This document shows, in pieces, positions 44,226 through 53,902 of a stretch of 64,000 bases of DNA. Origin of the DNA: Fodinibius salicampi (lineage in GTDB: Bacteria > Bacteroidota > Rhodothermia > Balneolales > Balneolaceae). The notes beneath the pieces are model-generated. The model was not told the DNA's origin. It did no database searches and saw only the letters and a program-made list of their open reading frames with translations. Position numbers and translations under genes: made by a program. The stretch is taken from contig NZ_BAABRS010000006.1 in NCBI RefSeq assembly GCF_039545095.1, positions 1 through 64,000 of the forward strand, written 5' to 3'. Each line of letters starts with the position of its first letter. The first letter of the stretch is position 1.

Positions 44226-47200
44226 CTAATTTAGTATTCGTGCGATCACCACCGTTTTTTTAAATGCTTTGTCTTTACCGGAGGTACTGTCATAGGCCTC
44301 AAAAACGATAATATAAATACCTATGCGGTTGCGACGTTCGTCCTCACGGCGGCCATCCCAGATCAGTGTTCCCTCAAACCCGGCGGGTTTGCCATCTGCA
44401 AGCTCCTTGATATGCCTTCCATAGCGATCAAAAATATTAACGCGGAGTAGGTAATCTGACTGATCCAATTTATAGGAAATAATCAGGTTATCCTCATAGC
44501 CATCCCCATCCGGTGAGAAGGGGTTGGGGGCAAAATTAATTCCTGTATTTTGCGGATTTGGAGGCTGATCCTGATAGATGGAATTTCGAGCCTTTGGTGT
44601 ACCTCCTTTCGATTCCACACTTGAACTCCAGTTTGATGAGATATTCGTTGGGCCATCCGGATCAATACGCTCAAGGGCGATTCCTTTGGTATCAAGTAGA
44701 TTGGGGTTATGCCATTCATCGCTGTAGTGAACCGAGTCAATTACGGCTCCCAAACTATCGGAAATATAGATAGCATCATTACTGGAGGCTAAGCTTAAAC
44801 TGTTTCGGTCAATGCGAACGATATCTTGCATATTGGTAGATTTTAAATCATAAAAGTCAGCCAGTTTAGATTGTTCAAAATTTTGGATCTGATCGCCATA
44901 TATTAGTACGGTTTCATGTGGGTGGACCCACTTGGCGGTGGTTGAAACCGGTTGAAGTGTTTGAACCGAACCTTTCTCATCCGGGGCGTCGTGAAATATG
45001 AGCCCTTCTAAAGACAAGGCGTAATCCCGTGTATTATAGAGTTCAATGTATTCACTTTGATCGCCTTGATTATCACCAGGATTATTTATCGGGTCAAACA
45101 TAATTTCATTAATGACTAGATCCTTGGACTGTACCGGTTGAGCAATAGAAATTTTGTTGCTTCCGGTTATATTTCCCCGAAAATCAGAGAAGTTTGATAC
45201 CGTTAGTTTTGAATCTTTTCCTTTGAGCTCTGTGGGGAATTCCTGAAGGAGAAGCTTATTGGCATTGGATGAGTCAAAGGAATTGGAAACAAGAGTTTTG
45301 CCGTCTACAGTGAACTGAATATCGTCATTTATCCTGATGAATTCATCAAAATGAACTTCAATCTGGTTGTTAGCGCGAACGTTGGCAAATATAAGCTTTG
45401 GTGGAACATTGTCCTCTTGAAAACTGATGTTTTGGACTCCGGCTGAATGGTTGTTTTCTGAAGTGTTATTTTGCCAGTTGGAAGCATCATTTGAAGCCGA
45501 ATACGGATCTTTTCGCTCCAGAGAATATCCTTTCCTGTTTTCTCCCCAGAATGCTTCATAGTAAAGCGAATCAATGGTTTCTCCAGCTTCATTCCTCATA
45601 AAAAGGGCATCGCCTGCATTATTTAGGTTCGGAAATGCCGCCAAGCTAATAGCATTGTTATTTTCCTGAGCAAAAGTAGTGCTTCCACTGATGGTGAGAT
45701 AGCTGTGAGACCGAAACTGAATAGGTTCCGTAATGGTTATTTCACTCGTAACGTCACCGAAGGACCAGTTGGTAAGATCAATATTTTTATCAGATCTGTT
45801 ATAGAGTTCTATAAATTCAGCCTGATCACCTGCGGGGAGATGCATGATTTCATTGATCACGATGTCATTGTGTACCGCCTCTTCAAGATGTAAGTACTCG
45901 ATTTTCTGGCTTGTTGAAGTGCTTGAATTCTTAAAAATATCTGAGATGTTTGAAACAGTAACTTCGTAGGTTTGGCCTGAAATTAGGGACTCAGACAGAA
46001 ATAATGTAACAGAATCGGACTTTACCGATACAAGCTGAATGTCCCGAGCGGGAGATATTTTATAATTTGCAAAGTTCGCCGCACTTGCTGTGGTAATGGT
46101 TTCTGAAAATATCAGTTGCACCTTTGATTCATCAATCGGGTAGAGTTTTGCCAGTTTCGGCGGTTCTTGATCTTTTAGAATGTTATTTGGTCGACCCGGA
46201 CTTCCGCCATCATCAGGGGCAGGCCCCCAGTTTTCTCTAAACGTTCCGGAAACATTAGTTACCTTTCGTTCTAACCCTGTTTCATCTCCACCCCAGCTGG
46301 AAGTGTATTGCAGGGAATCCAGTAAAGTACCGTCGCTGGTTTTTAAAACAATATCATCGCCGCTGTTATTCAGAGCAGGGAATTGATTCCCCATTTCAAC
46401 AAGATTCATATTCGGACTTTTATTCAGTAGAGTATTATCAGGAGCAAGAACAACATAGCTTTTCGGTGGAAAGGTTAACTTCTCCGGAGTTAAGGGGATG
46501 GGAGTCCCGCGGTTATCATTCAGCGTCCATTCTTTCAGGTTAAAGGATTGGTTGGTAGAATTATATATTTCGATATACTCGGTTTCTCCGGGAGCAGGAT
46601 TATAGGAAAACTCATTAATAAATATTTGTCCCGAATCTGCCGGACTAATCTCGTAGTAGGTGAATGAAGTGTCAGAATTAGAGAGTATATTCCCAAAAAG
46701 ATCCTTTATTCCATCAATTTCAAGCGTATAGGAATGAGCATTTTGAAATGATTCAGATAGTGTGATATTGACCGTATCTGGTGGAAGGAAACGGGTATCT
46801 GCAATTTGATGAGGTTCGGCAAAAGAAAAGCTATTCTCCAAAGAGGTAGCATCAATCCACTCGTCGAAAGAAAGTTGAAAGGATTTGGGCCCGGATATAT
46901 GAAAAGAAAATAAAGCAGGCGCTTGTGTATCGGGTGATACCGTATTTTTGTAACCCGGAGAGCCCGGACCAATATCTCCACTTCCCCAATTAGCTTGGTA
47001 TACTGCTGATAGCTTGTGGCTTCGCCGCTCGAGGGCTTGTTGGGATACGCGCCATGATCCTGAATATTGTAAAGAATCTAATAGCGTACCCGAAGAATCA
47101 CGCAATACAATGTTATCTCCACTATTGTTAAGTGCTGGAAAGCGATTACTTATCGGAATAATTGGAATATTGTTATAGTGATTGAGTAACCTTTGATCAG

Positions 47201-49874
47201 GTGCAACAACAATAAAACTTTCAGGTGGAAGAATATACCTTTCGGTCGTGATAGTTTTCAGATTGCCGGTATTATCATTAATTGTCCAACCCTGAATATT
47301 AAATGAATAAGATGTTGGGTTATAGAGCTCAATGTATTCCGAGTACTCATCCGGTGGATCAGGCATAAACTCATTAATGAATACGCCCCCGGAATCCACC
47401 GATGAGATTGAAAGATAGGTAAAAGAGGTGTCCTGCTCAGTTGTAATATTCCCAAAAAGATCCGTAAGGCCAGTTACGGTGAGGCCATAGTCTTTGTTAT
47501 TGCGTAGGGAGTCAGATAACGTAAGTTCTATTGAATCATCAGTTAAAAGTGAGGCATCGGTGATTTCCAGCTCAGTTGAAAGAGAGTAATGAGCTACATC
47601 ATTGGCCGAAGCACGTTCCAAGGTTTCTGTGAAAGTAAGTCTTATGGTTTGAATTCCACTAATCAATAAATCAGTAAACAAAGGGGGCGTGGCGTCCGGT
47701 TCTATTTCATTCGGTTGACCTGGAGTTCCAAAATCGTTAGGCGCATTTTCCCAATTTTCTTTATACTTGGCGGATAATTCTTCGCTGCGTCGTTCCAATG
47801 CAATTTCTTTTTTACCCCAGGTTTGAGAATATTGCAGGGAATCCAACAATATGTCCGAAGAATCTCGGAGCACAATAGCATCTCCATTATTGTTTAAAAC
47901 AGGGAATCGGGATGCCATATCAATGATTGAAATATCCGGATAGATTTCCAGGAGGGTCGAATCTGTTGTTAAAACGATGAATTCATCCGGAGGTAGTAAC
48001 TTTTGATGGTATGTAATTGGTCTTTGATTGCCCGTATTGTCATTTATAGTCCATTCTCTGAGATCGAAAGTTTGGTCTGTCGGATTATGTAGTTCAATAT
48101 ATTCTGGTGTTTCCTCAGGAGGATCAAACATAAATTCACTGATATATACATCTCCGGAATCAGCGGATGATATTTCAAAATAGGTGAATGTGGTATCATA
48201 GCTGCTAATAGTATTGCCGAAAATATCCTCAATACTTGAAAGTTCGAGCTGGTATTCCCGGGCATTGACCAGGGTAGGGGATAACGTTAGTTGAACTGTA
48301 TCTGGAGCTAATCCAGTAACCGAATTTATACTGGTATTGCTGATCTGATAATTAGAGCTGTTGGAAAATGTAGAGTCAATTCGCTCATCGAAAGTCAGTT
48401 GTAGTGTATTATCGGAGATTATACTAAGCCGGGTAAGAGCAGGGGGCTGTGTATCAGCTGAAATTTGATTGGACTGTCCTGGAGTCCCGCCCAGCGATGC
48501 AGATGAATTGCCCCAGTTTCCCTTGTATATAGCTGGTGTTGAATCTGAACGGCGTTCTAATGCTATATCTTCTCCGCCCCAGGCCGAGATGTAATACAAG
48601 GAATCAACTAGTTCGCCCTCATCAGATATGAGTTTGATTGCGTCTCCCGTATTATTCAGTGCCGGTAGTGACCATACCTGTACATATGACTGATTCCCGA
48701 ATGTATTAAATAGGGTAGTAGTATCCGATGATAACACCATAAATTCATTTGGTTCCAGCACAAGCTCCTCGGTTGCAATATTAGTTGCACCGCTTTCATC
48801 TCCGACGAGCCAGTCCTGAAGGTTCAGGTATTTATCCGATCTGTTTTTAATTTCTATGTATTCACCAAAATTGGAGGGAGGGTCGTATACAAACTCGTTT
48901 ATAATGACATCCTGGGGGGTTGAATATCCAAATACGATAAAAGAGCCAGCTGTAGTAGTAATCGTTTTTCCGTTTAAATCATTTATGCTATCAACCGTGA
49001 GGATGTATTCTCCCGACGGGAAATTGTTGTTATAGTCCAGGGTTACGGTGACCGAGTCGGTATGGCTTATGGAAGCAGGTGATCCTATCTCGCTGTTTAT
49101 GGAAAAGTCCGATACCTCCACGGTTGATTGATCATAGGGCCGGTTAAAGTAGACCGTAACCTGGTTATCTGCTGCAACTGTTTCGGTAATAGCAAAAGGG
49201 GGAAGATTAATTTTAAAGTCGAAAAAGAATTTATCTGATCGGGTAGAAGTATATGTGGATCGGATGCCAAAATAACTGGAGCTTGTATATGTGTTATCTG
49301 TCTCGATGCTTCCCTCTTGAGATAGGATTCCATCATAACCTTGAGCCACCTCAAGGGTCCATTCACCACTTGCGACCCGGCTGACTTTAACTCTGAATGC
49401 ACCGCCACCGCTTATATCGGTGGTGCCGGAAAGAACAGTTGCTTCTTCGGCTCCATTGTTATAACGAACAATGCGAAAAACATCTTCAGATCCGTTTTCG
49501 CCGGCGCGTAAGGCATAACCGTTAACGGGTCCTGTCAGATCTGGAATATCGCTCATTAGGAAAATATCAGCACGATTGCCACTGGAAGGAGAAAAATCGA
49601 GTTTGATATAGAACTCCCAGCTTCCGGATATTGAGGTTGAAGGAACGGAGAGGTAGGCAGGATTGTCTCCTGCATTGCCATTTAGCTTTAGAAGATGATT
49701 CTCTTCTTCCGATGTGATGGTATAAAGGCTATCGTCTCCGGACCATGAGGGATTTTCTGTAAAATCTCCATCTTCAAAGCCATCTTCAAAATTAACAGAT
49801 TGTCCGTAACCGATTGAAGGAATCGCCAAAATGAGAATCAGCAACAGACATAGTCGGGTCTTGTTGTTGGACAT
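44226..49874 (-). CDS. Giant secreted lamin-tail-domain repeat protein with T9SS-type C-terminal domain
   Basis: A 1882-residue exported protein. Signal peptide to about residue 25 (LCLLLILILAIPSIGYGQ), a LamG-like region (~27-225), an Ig-like domain, then six lamin-tail (LTD) domains starting near residues 323, 576, 831, 1085, 1338 and 1585, each opening with V-x-I-(N/S)-E-F/I and E-(Y/F)-I-E-(L/I) and separated by bacterial Ig-like domains. The spacing is strikingly even, about 253 residues. A final ~105-residue domain (NPFSPDGDGYEDN ... FDRYGRHIKEL ... GTLIWDGR ... VVIARILN) is a FlgD/T9SS-like sorting domain, so the protein probably goes to the cell surface. The leader carries an intrinsic terminator (49946-49983). 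Confidence 0.85.
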   Translation of the reverse strand: MSNNKTRLCLLLILILAIPSIGYGQSVNFEDGFEDGDFTENPSWSGDDSLYTITSEEENHLLKLNGNAGDNPAYLSVPSTSISGSWEFYIKLDFSPSSGNRADIFLMSDIPDLTGPVNGYALRAGENGSEDVFRIVRYNNGAEEATVLSGTTDISGGGAFRVKVSRVASGEWTLEVAQGYDGILSQEGSIETDNTYTSSSYFGIRSTYTSTRSDKFFFDFKINLPPFAITETVAADNQVTVYFNRPYDQSTVEVSDFSINSEIGSPASISHTDSVTVTLDYNNNFPSGEYILTVDSINDLNGKTITTTAGSFIVFGYSTPQDVIINEFVYDPPSNFGEYIEIKNRSDKYLNLQDWLVGDESGATNIATEELVLEPNEFMVLSSDTTTLFNTFGNQSYVQVWSLPALNNTGDAIKLISDEGELVDSLYYISAWGGEDIALERRSDSTPAIYKGNWGNSSASLGGTPGQSNQISADTQPPALTRLSIISDNTLQLTFDERIDSTFSNSSNYQISNTSINSVTGLAPDTVQLTLSPTLVNAREYQLELSSIEDIFGNTISSYDTTFTYFEISSADSGDVYISEFMFDPPEETPEYIELHNPTDQTFDLREWTINDNTGNQRPITYHQKLLPPDEFIVLTTDSTLLEIYPDISIIDMASRFPVLNNNGDAIVLRDSSDILLDSLQYSQTWGKKEIALERRSEELSAKYKENWENAPNDFGTPGQPNEIEPDATPPLFTDLLISGIQTIRLTFTETLERASANDVAHYSLSTELEITDASLLTDDSIELTLSDSLRNNKDYGLTVTGLTDLFGNITTEQDTSFTYLSISSVDSGGVFINEFMPDPPDEYSEYIELYNPTSYSFNIQGWTINDNTGNLKTITTERYILPPESFIVVAPDQRLLNHYNNIPIIPISNRFPALNNSGDNIVLRDSSGTLLDSLQYSGSWRVSQQALERRSHKLSAVYQANWGSGDIGPGSPGYKNTVSPDTQAPALFSFHISGPKSFQLSFDEWIDATSLENSFSFAEPHQIADTRFLPPDTVNITLSESFQNAHSYTLEIDGIKDLFGNILSNSDTSFTYYEISPADSGQIFINEFSYNPAPGETEYIEIYNSTNQSFNLKEWTLNDNRGTPIPLTPEKLTFPPKSYVVLAPDNTLLNKSPNMNLVEMGNQFPALNNSGDDIVLKTSDGTLLDSLQYTSSWGGDETGLERKVTNVSGTFRENWGPAPDDGGSPGRPNNILKDQEPPKLAKLYPIDESKVQLIFSETITTASAANFANYKISPARDIQLVSVKSDSVTLFLSESLISGQTYEVTVSNISDIFKNSSTSTSQKIEYLHLEEAVHNDIVINEIMHLPAGDQAEFIELYNRSDKNIDLTNWSFGDVTSEITITEPIQFRSHSYLTISGSTTFAQENNNAISLAAFPNLNNAGDALFMRNEAGETIDSLYYEAFWGENRKGYSLERKDPYSASNDASNWQNNTSENNHSAGVQNISFQEDNVPPKLIFANVRANNQIEVHFDEFIRINDDIQFTVDGKTLVSNSFDSSNANKLLLQEFPTELKGKDSKLTVSNFSDFRGNITGSNKISIAQPVQSKDLVINEIMFDPINNPGDNQGDQSEYIELYNTRDYALSLEGLIFHDAPDEKGSVQTLQPVSTTAKWVHPHETVLIYGDQIQNFEQSKLADFYDLKSTNMQDIVRIDRNSLSLASSNDAIYISDSLGAVIDSVHYSDEWHNPNLLDTKGIALERIDPDGPTNISSNWSSSVESKGGTPKARNSIYQDQPPNPQNTGINFAPNPFSPDGDGYEDNLIISYKLDQSDYLLRVNIFDRYGRHIKELADGKPAGFEGTLIWDGRREDERRNRIGIYIIVFEAYDSTSGKDKAFKKTVVIARILN

Positions 49875-49945
49875 ATTATTTATATTAAAATCTCTTGATT
49901 TGTAAAAGCTAGAAAAGGAGAGTCCCTCTAAAATGGCCTTGAACT

Positions 49946-49983
49946 TAAAAAGGGGATGAGCCAGCTTTCAACCGACTCATCCC
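49946..49983 (-). terminator. Strand-specific intrinsic terminator in the leader of the lamin-tail gene
   Basis: The minus-strand RNA forms a 14-bp stem (49983-49970 with 49966-49953, GAA loop) that includes three G-U pairs and is followed by CUUUUUAAG. On the plus strand the same G-U positions are mismatched, so the structure is meant for minus-strand RNA. It lies 72 bases before the ATG and after no other minus-strand gene, so it either attenuates the lamin-tail mRNA or ends a small RNA. Confidence 0.75.
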
Positions 49984-50140
49984 GGAAGGACATTTGATTG
50001 CTCTCTATTTCAACGGCTTATACGTTCTCTTTCAAACGTTCTATTAGTAAGTACGTTTCAGAGGTAAATCCTTACAAAATTTTTTAGATTTTTTTTATAT
50101 CATGCTTGTAGAGAAACCAAAAGCATAAATTTGCATTCTT

Positions 50141-50533
50141 ATGATTGATCGCCAGACGGTACCATTTAAAATCACAAATATATTTCATGGCCTGAAAGAG
50201 ATTCAGGGACTCATTGGGTTGGAAGAGAATGGCCTGAAGATTGAGTACGAGGAACAGGACAGTATTTTTGGAATGATCAAATCAGGAGTATCAACGATTA
50301 AAATTCCCTTTGATAATTTACAGGAGATTACCTTTAAGAAGGGTTGGTTCGGAGGTAAAATTGTATTGGAGGGAAACTCGATGGAAGCTTTTAACGGACT
50401 TCCGGGCACAGAGCCGGGGAGTCGTACGCTTGAAATAAAGCGGAGTGATCGGGATGAAGCACAAAATTTAATCTCTCATGCTCGTATGCGGCTATCCGAA
50501 TATAAACTTGAGAAGATGGAAGGAGAGCGTTAA
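50141..50533 (+). CDS. Hypothetical 130-residue protein, possibly PH-like
   Basis: I do not recognise the family. The sequence is a soluble, strand-rich protein with pattern I-x-Y-x-x-Q-D-S-I-x-x-M-I, then STIKIPFDNLQEITFKKGWF and KIVLEGN, a Gly/Pro turn (GLPGTEPGS) and a C-terminal helix DRDEAQNLISHARMRLSEY. Several short strands closed by a helix fit a PH-like domain, but this is only an inference. ATG 50141; convergent with asd across a 50541-50581 hairpin. It diverges from the leader of the lamin-tail gene. Confidence 0.65.
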   Translation: MIDRQTVPFKITNIFHGLKEIQGLIGLEENGLKIEYEEQDSIFGMIKSGVSTIKIPFDNLQEITFKKGWFGGKIVLEGNSMEAFNGLPGTEPGSRTLEIKRSDRDEAQNLISHARMRLSEYKLEKMEGER

Positions 50534-50540
50534 AAAATGA

Positions 50541-50581
50541 ATCGGAGCAATGCTATCACGAGGGATACATGTTACTCCGAT
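50541..50581. terminator. Hairpin between convergent genes
   Basis: ATCGGAG (50541-50547) pairs with CTCCGAT (50575-50581) around a 27-base loop containing a smaller CAATG/CATGT pairing. No T-tract. It may act as a weak bidirectional terminator. Confidence 0.4.
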
Positions 50582-50602
50582 CCAGATAAATTAAGAGTGA
50601 AT

Positions 50603-51661
50603 TTACTTAAAATAGCCTTTGGCAGCCAATAGTTCGCCATTCAAGATGGCTCCACCAGCTGCTCCGCGGATTGTATTATGAGCCAAGGTTACATATCCTA
50701 TGTCCATTACTTTTCCTTTTCTCAGACGACCCACAGCTGTTTGCATGCCGCCTTCACGATCTGCATGAAGTCGCGGTTGAGGATGACGGTCTTCCTCATA
50801 TAAACGTACCGGAGTTTCAGGTGAGGACGGTAGGTCAAGTTCAGCAATTGGATTTTTCCAATCGGTAAAGGCCTTTCGCACTTCATCTATGCTCTCAGGT
50901 TTAGTTTCTAATGATACTGAAACGGAAAGCAGATGTCCGTCGACCGTCGGAACCCGTACGGCCGTTGCCTGGATGGGGAAATCTCTGTAGGCAATGCTGT
51001 TTTCATTTACACGTCCAAGCAATTTGGTTGATTCGGTTTCCACTTTGTCTTCTTCACCACCAATATAGGGCACCACGTTTGCTACAATATCCAGGCTGGC
51101 TACGCCGGGATATCCAGCCCCTGAGATCGATTGCATAGAAGTCACAACAACAGCCTCAATGCCAAAAGCATCGTCGAGAGGCTTAAGCGACATGGAAAGC
51201 GGTACCGATACGCAATTCGGGTTGGTGACAATCCACCCATCACCATTCTTGCTGAAGCTTTGCTTTGTGATGAGTTCAGCATGATCGGGATTTACTTCCG
51301 GAACCAATAATGGAACCTGCTCGTGCGTGCGATAATTCTTTGCATTCGAGATAACAGGTATTCCTGCTTCAGCAAAACTCTTTTCTATATCCCCGGCTAC
51401 CGATGAATCCAGACCTGAAAAGACAAAGTCAACATCAGCGAATTCCGAGGGGATACATTCGGTAACTACAATGTCTGATGCGTTGGAAGGTAGCTCGGTT
51501 TTTTCAATCCAATGGACGGCCTGTTTGTATTTTTTTCCGGCTGATCGTTTCGAAGCTCCCAGTGAACTTATAGTAAACCAGGGATGGGTTTCGAGTAAAC
51601 GGATAAATTTTTGTCCGACGGCACCAGTGGCACCTAAAATTCCAACGTTAAGATTTTTCAT
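50603..51661 (-). CDS. asd: Aspartate-semialdehyde dehydrogenase (archaeal/fungal-like type)
   Basis: Reduces aspartyl phosphate to aspartate semialdehyde for Lys, Met, Thr and diaminopimelate. 352 residues: NAD(P) motif VGILGATGAVGQKFIRLL, VFSGLDSSVAG, the catalytic Cys block TNPNCVSVPL, SMQSISGAGYPGV, and the catalytic-His loop PTVDGHLLSVSV. The length and these blocks fit the archaeal/yeast-like Asd subgroup common in Bacteroidota rather than the E. coli type. Divergent from glyS. Confidence 0.95.
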   Translation of the reverse strand: MKNLNVGILGATGAVGQKFIRLLETHPWFTISSLGASKRSAGKKYKQAVHWIEKTELPSNASDIVVTECIPSEFADVDFVFSGLDSSVAGDIEKSFAEAGIPVISNAKNYRTHEQVPLLVPEVNPDHAELITKQSFSKNGDGWIVTNPNCVSVPLSMSLKPLDDAFGIEAVVVTSMQSISGAGYPGVASLDIVANVVPYIGGEEDKVETESTKLLGRVNENSIAYRDFPIQATAVRVPTVDGHLLSVSVSLETKPESIDEVRKAFTDWKNPIAELDLPSSPETPVRLYEEDRHPQPRLHADREGGMQTAVGRLRKGKVMDIGYVTLAHNTIRGAAGGAILNGELLAAKGYFK

Positions 51662-51749
51662 CAGGTTATTTTTTTGCTGCGATTAACGGTGCTAAATATC
51701 GCAATAAAATCATTAAATCTTAATCATTAATTAAAGACATATTTTTTTC

Positions 51750-51757
51750 TATCTTTG
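51750..51757 (+). promoter_or_regulatory. Candidate -7 promoter element of glyS
   Basis: TATCTTTG fits TAnnTTTG and lies 43 bases before the glyS ATG. Fourteen of the 15 bases from 51750 match those at 2228 before accA (shared TAT-TTTGAGCATTC). No -33 TTG is clear. Confidence 0.4.
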
Positions 51758-51800
51758 AGCATTCTTGAATTGCATCAAATAACAAAGAAACTGTAGCTAC

Positions 51801-53270
51801 ATGTCCGTTACTGAACTCGAAAATTTAGATACTATTGTTTCGCTGGCAAAAGCCCGCGGGTTTATTTATCAATCATCAGAAATTTATGGTGGCTTGGGGG
51901 CCGTCTATGATTATGGTCCGCTGGGAACCGAATTAAAGCGTAATATCCGGGATCACTGGTGGAAGGTGATGACTCAGTATCACGATAATATTGTGGGGCT
52001 GGATGCTTCTATCTTTATGCATCCCAAAGTGTGGGAGGCCAGCGGACACGTGGAGGGATTCAACGATCCGATGATTGATGATAAGCAGTCCAATAAACGG
52101 TATCGGGCAGATATGCTGGTGGAAGAACATATCGCAAAACTTCGTAAAGACGGTAAGGAAGAGGAGGCTGATGAACTCCAAGAGCTGTTGGATACAACGG
52201 GCAAACGCGAAGGTTTGTGCAAAGATCTCCATAAGTTAATTATAGAAAATGAGATCCGGGCACCCGAATCTGGGGCGTTTGACTGGACGGATGTGCGTCA
52301 ATTTAATCTGATGTTTAAAACCCAATTTGGTGCGACCTCTTCGGGAGACGATGATGATGCGGTGTATCTGCGCCCTGAAACAGCACAAGGGATTTTTGTG
52401 AATTTTAAGAACGTGATGGATACCGCCCGCCAAAAAATTCCCTTTGGTATCGCACAGGTCGGGAAAGCTTTTCGCAATGAGGTGGTTGCCCGGCAGTTTG
52501 TATTCCGAATGCGCGAGTTTGAGCAGATGGAAATGCAGTACTTTGTGGAACCCGGAACGGATGAAGAAAATTATGAAAAATGGTTATCTAAACGATTGGA
52601 TTGGCATAAAGAACTGGGTATTCGTGAGCATAAGTTGCGTACCCATCCCCATCCGGAAGATAAACTAGCTCACTATGCGGTTTCTGCCGCCGATATTCAA
52701 TATGAATATCCCATAGGATGGCAGGAAGTAGAAGGGGTACACAATCGAACAGATTTTGACTTGAGTCAGCACCATGAGTATTCCGGAAAAAAGCTGGAGT
52801 ATTATGACCAAAAGAAGCAGAAGCGTTACACTCCCTATGTAATTGAAACGTCTATTGGATTGGATCGGGCTGTAATGATGGTACTTTGTGATGCCTATCG
52901 AGAAGAGGAAGTAGATGGAGATAGCCGTACAGTGTTAAAGCTTAACCCAAAGATAGCACCAACGAAAATCGGTATTTTCCCACTTATCAAAAAAGATAAG
53001 CTGCAGGATCTCGCGCACAAAATTGAGCACGATCTGCGCGAAGATTACAATGTGCTGTATGATGAGTCGGGTTCTATAGGTAAACGTTATCGCCGCCAGG
53101 ATGAAGCCGGAACTCCCTTCTGTATCACCGTTGATTTCGATGGGGTAGAATCTGAGGGAGAGGATACCGTTACGATTCGTTATCGTGACGATATGACCCA
53201 AGACCGCGTACCGGTAAGCCGTCTACGCGAGGTGATTGGAGAAAAGATGAGAAGCTGGAAACCGGAATAG
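51801..53270 (+). CDS. glyS: Glycine--tRNA ligase (bacterial homodimeric class II)
   Basis: Charges tRNA-Gly. 489 residues, the single-chain alpha2 type found in Bacteroidota, Gram-positives and eukaryotes rather than the two-subunit E. coli type. It has the insertion YGPLGTELKRNIRDHWWK near residue 40, motif 1 helix, motif 2 FRNEVVARQFVFRMREFEQME, motif 3 ETSIGLDRAVMMVLCDAY and the C-terminal anticodon-binding domain IGIFPLIKKDKL onward. A TAnnTTTG element lies upstream; an M23 peptidase gene begins 12 bases past its stop. Confidence 0.97.
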   Translation: MSVTELENLDTIVSLAKARGFIYQSSEIYGGLGAVYDYGPLGTELKRNIRDHWWKVMTQYHDNIVGLDASIFMHPKVWEASGHVEGFNDPMIDDKQSNKRYRADMLVEEHIAKLRKDGKEEEADELQELLDTTGKREGLCKDLHKLIIENEIRAPESGAFDWTDVRQFNLMFKTQFGATSSGDDDDAVYLRPETAQGIFVNFKNVMDTARQKIPFGIAQVGKAFRNEVVARQFVFRMREFEQMEMQYFVEPGTDEENYEKWLSKRLDWHKELGIREHKLRTHPHPEDKLAHYAVSAADIQYEYPIGWQEVEGVHNRTDFDLSQHHEYSGKKLEYYDQKKQKRYTPYVIETSIGLDRAVMMVLCDAYREEEVDGDSRTVLKLNPKIAPTKIGIFPLIKKDKLQDLAHKIEHDLREDYNVLYDESGSIGKRYRRQDEAGTPFCITVDFDGVESEGEDTVTIRYRDDMTQDRVPVSRLREVIGEKMRSWKPE

Positions 53271-53282
53271 TCATTGAAAAGC

Positions 53283-53876
53283 ATGGTAGGGCTTGAATTT
53301 TCGAATACGCATTTCGCCAAGGTTATGGATTATCCTGACGAGATGTTTGTGTTTGATTTTACGGAAGGCTACGACCCCGAGTTTATTCGGTCGAAGGAAT
53401 GGGGGATAGGTCGATATAACGAGAAAAGAAGCGAGATGTATGTTGCTCCTCAATATCAGAGCCGTCGTGATATTCATATGGGCATTGATATATGGACTAA
53501 AGCCGGAGCCGATGTCTATTCGTTTTATGAAGGAGAAGTTGCCTATATACGGTATAACGACCAGCCGGGTGATTACGGACCGACGTTCGTAGTCGAATAT
53601 TCCATAGAAGAAACGACTCTTTTTGCATTATATGGGCACTTGTCAAAAGAATCACTCGAAAAGGTTAGTGTGGGGGAGAGTATCTCAACGGGAGAGCAAA
53701 TTGCAGAACTTGGCAGCGAGGAGGTAAATGGTGGATGGGTTCCCCATCTCCACTTACAACTTTCACTAGAAGATCCGGGAGAGGCGGATATGCCGGGGGT
53801 AGTGGCGGAAGAAAACCTTGAGGAGGCTCTGTCAGCCTATCCCGATCCCCGAACGGTACTGGGACCTCTTTATTGA
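53283..53876 (+). CDS. M23-family peptidase domain protein without signal peptide
   Basis: A 197-residue LytM/M23 domain protein. The zinc ligands are present: HMGID (His-x3-Asp), then YGHLS and PHLHLQL (His-x-His). M23 enzymes normally cut peptidoglycan cross-bridges outside the membrane, yet this one shows no signal peptide or membrane helix; the N-terminus MVGLEFSNTHFAKVMDYPDE is soluble and charged. ATG 53283 is 12 bases past the glyS stop (TTG 53274 adds three residues and is less likely). A non-secreted role, or export by an unrecognised route, is possible. Convergent with rocD. Confidence 0.8.
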   Translation: MVGLEFSNTHFAKVMDYPDEMFVFDFTEGYDPEFIRSKEWGIGRYNEKRSEMYVAPQYQSRRDIHMGIDIWTKAGADVYSFYEGEVAYIRYNDQPGDYGPTFVVEYSIEETTLFALYGHLSKESLEKVSVGESISTGEQIAELGSEEVNGGWVPHLHLQLSLEDPGEADMPGVVAEENLEEALSAYPDPRTVLGPLY

Positions 53877-53902
53877 GCCCAGTCCATATTTTTAGACATC
53901 TC

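Noticed and set aside
44226-49874. Repeats in the lamin-tail gene as a CRISPR or tandem DNA repeat
   Set aside because: The period is ~760 bp, units are diverged at DNA level and they are coding domains, not spacer arrays.
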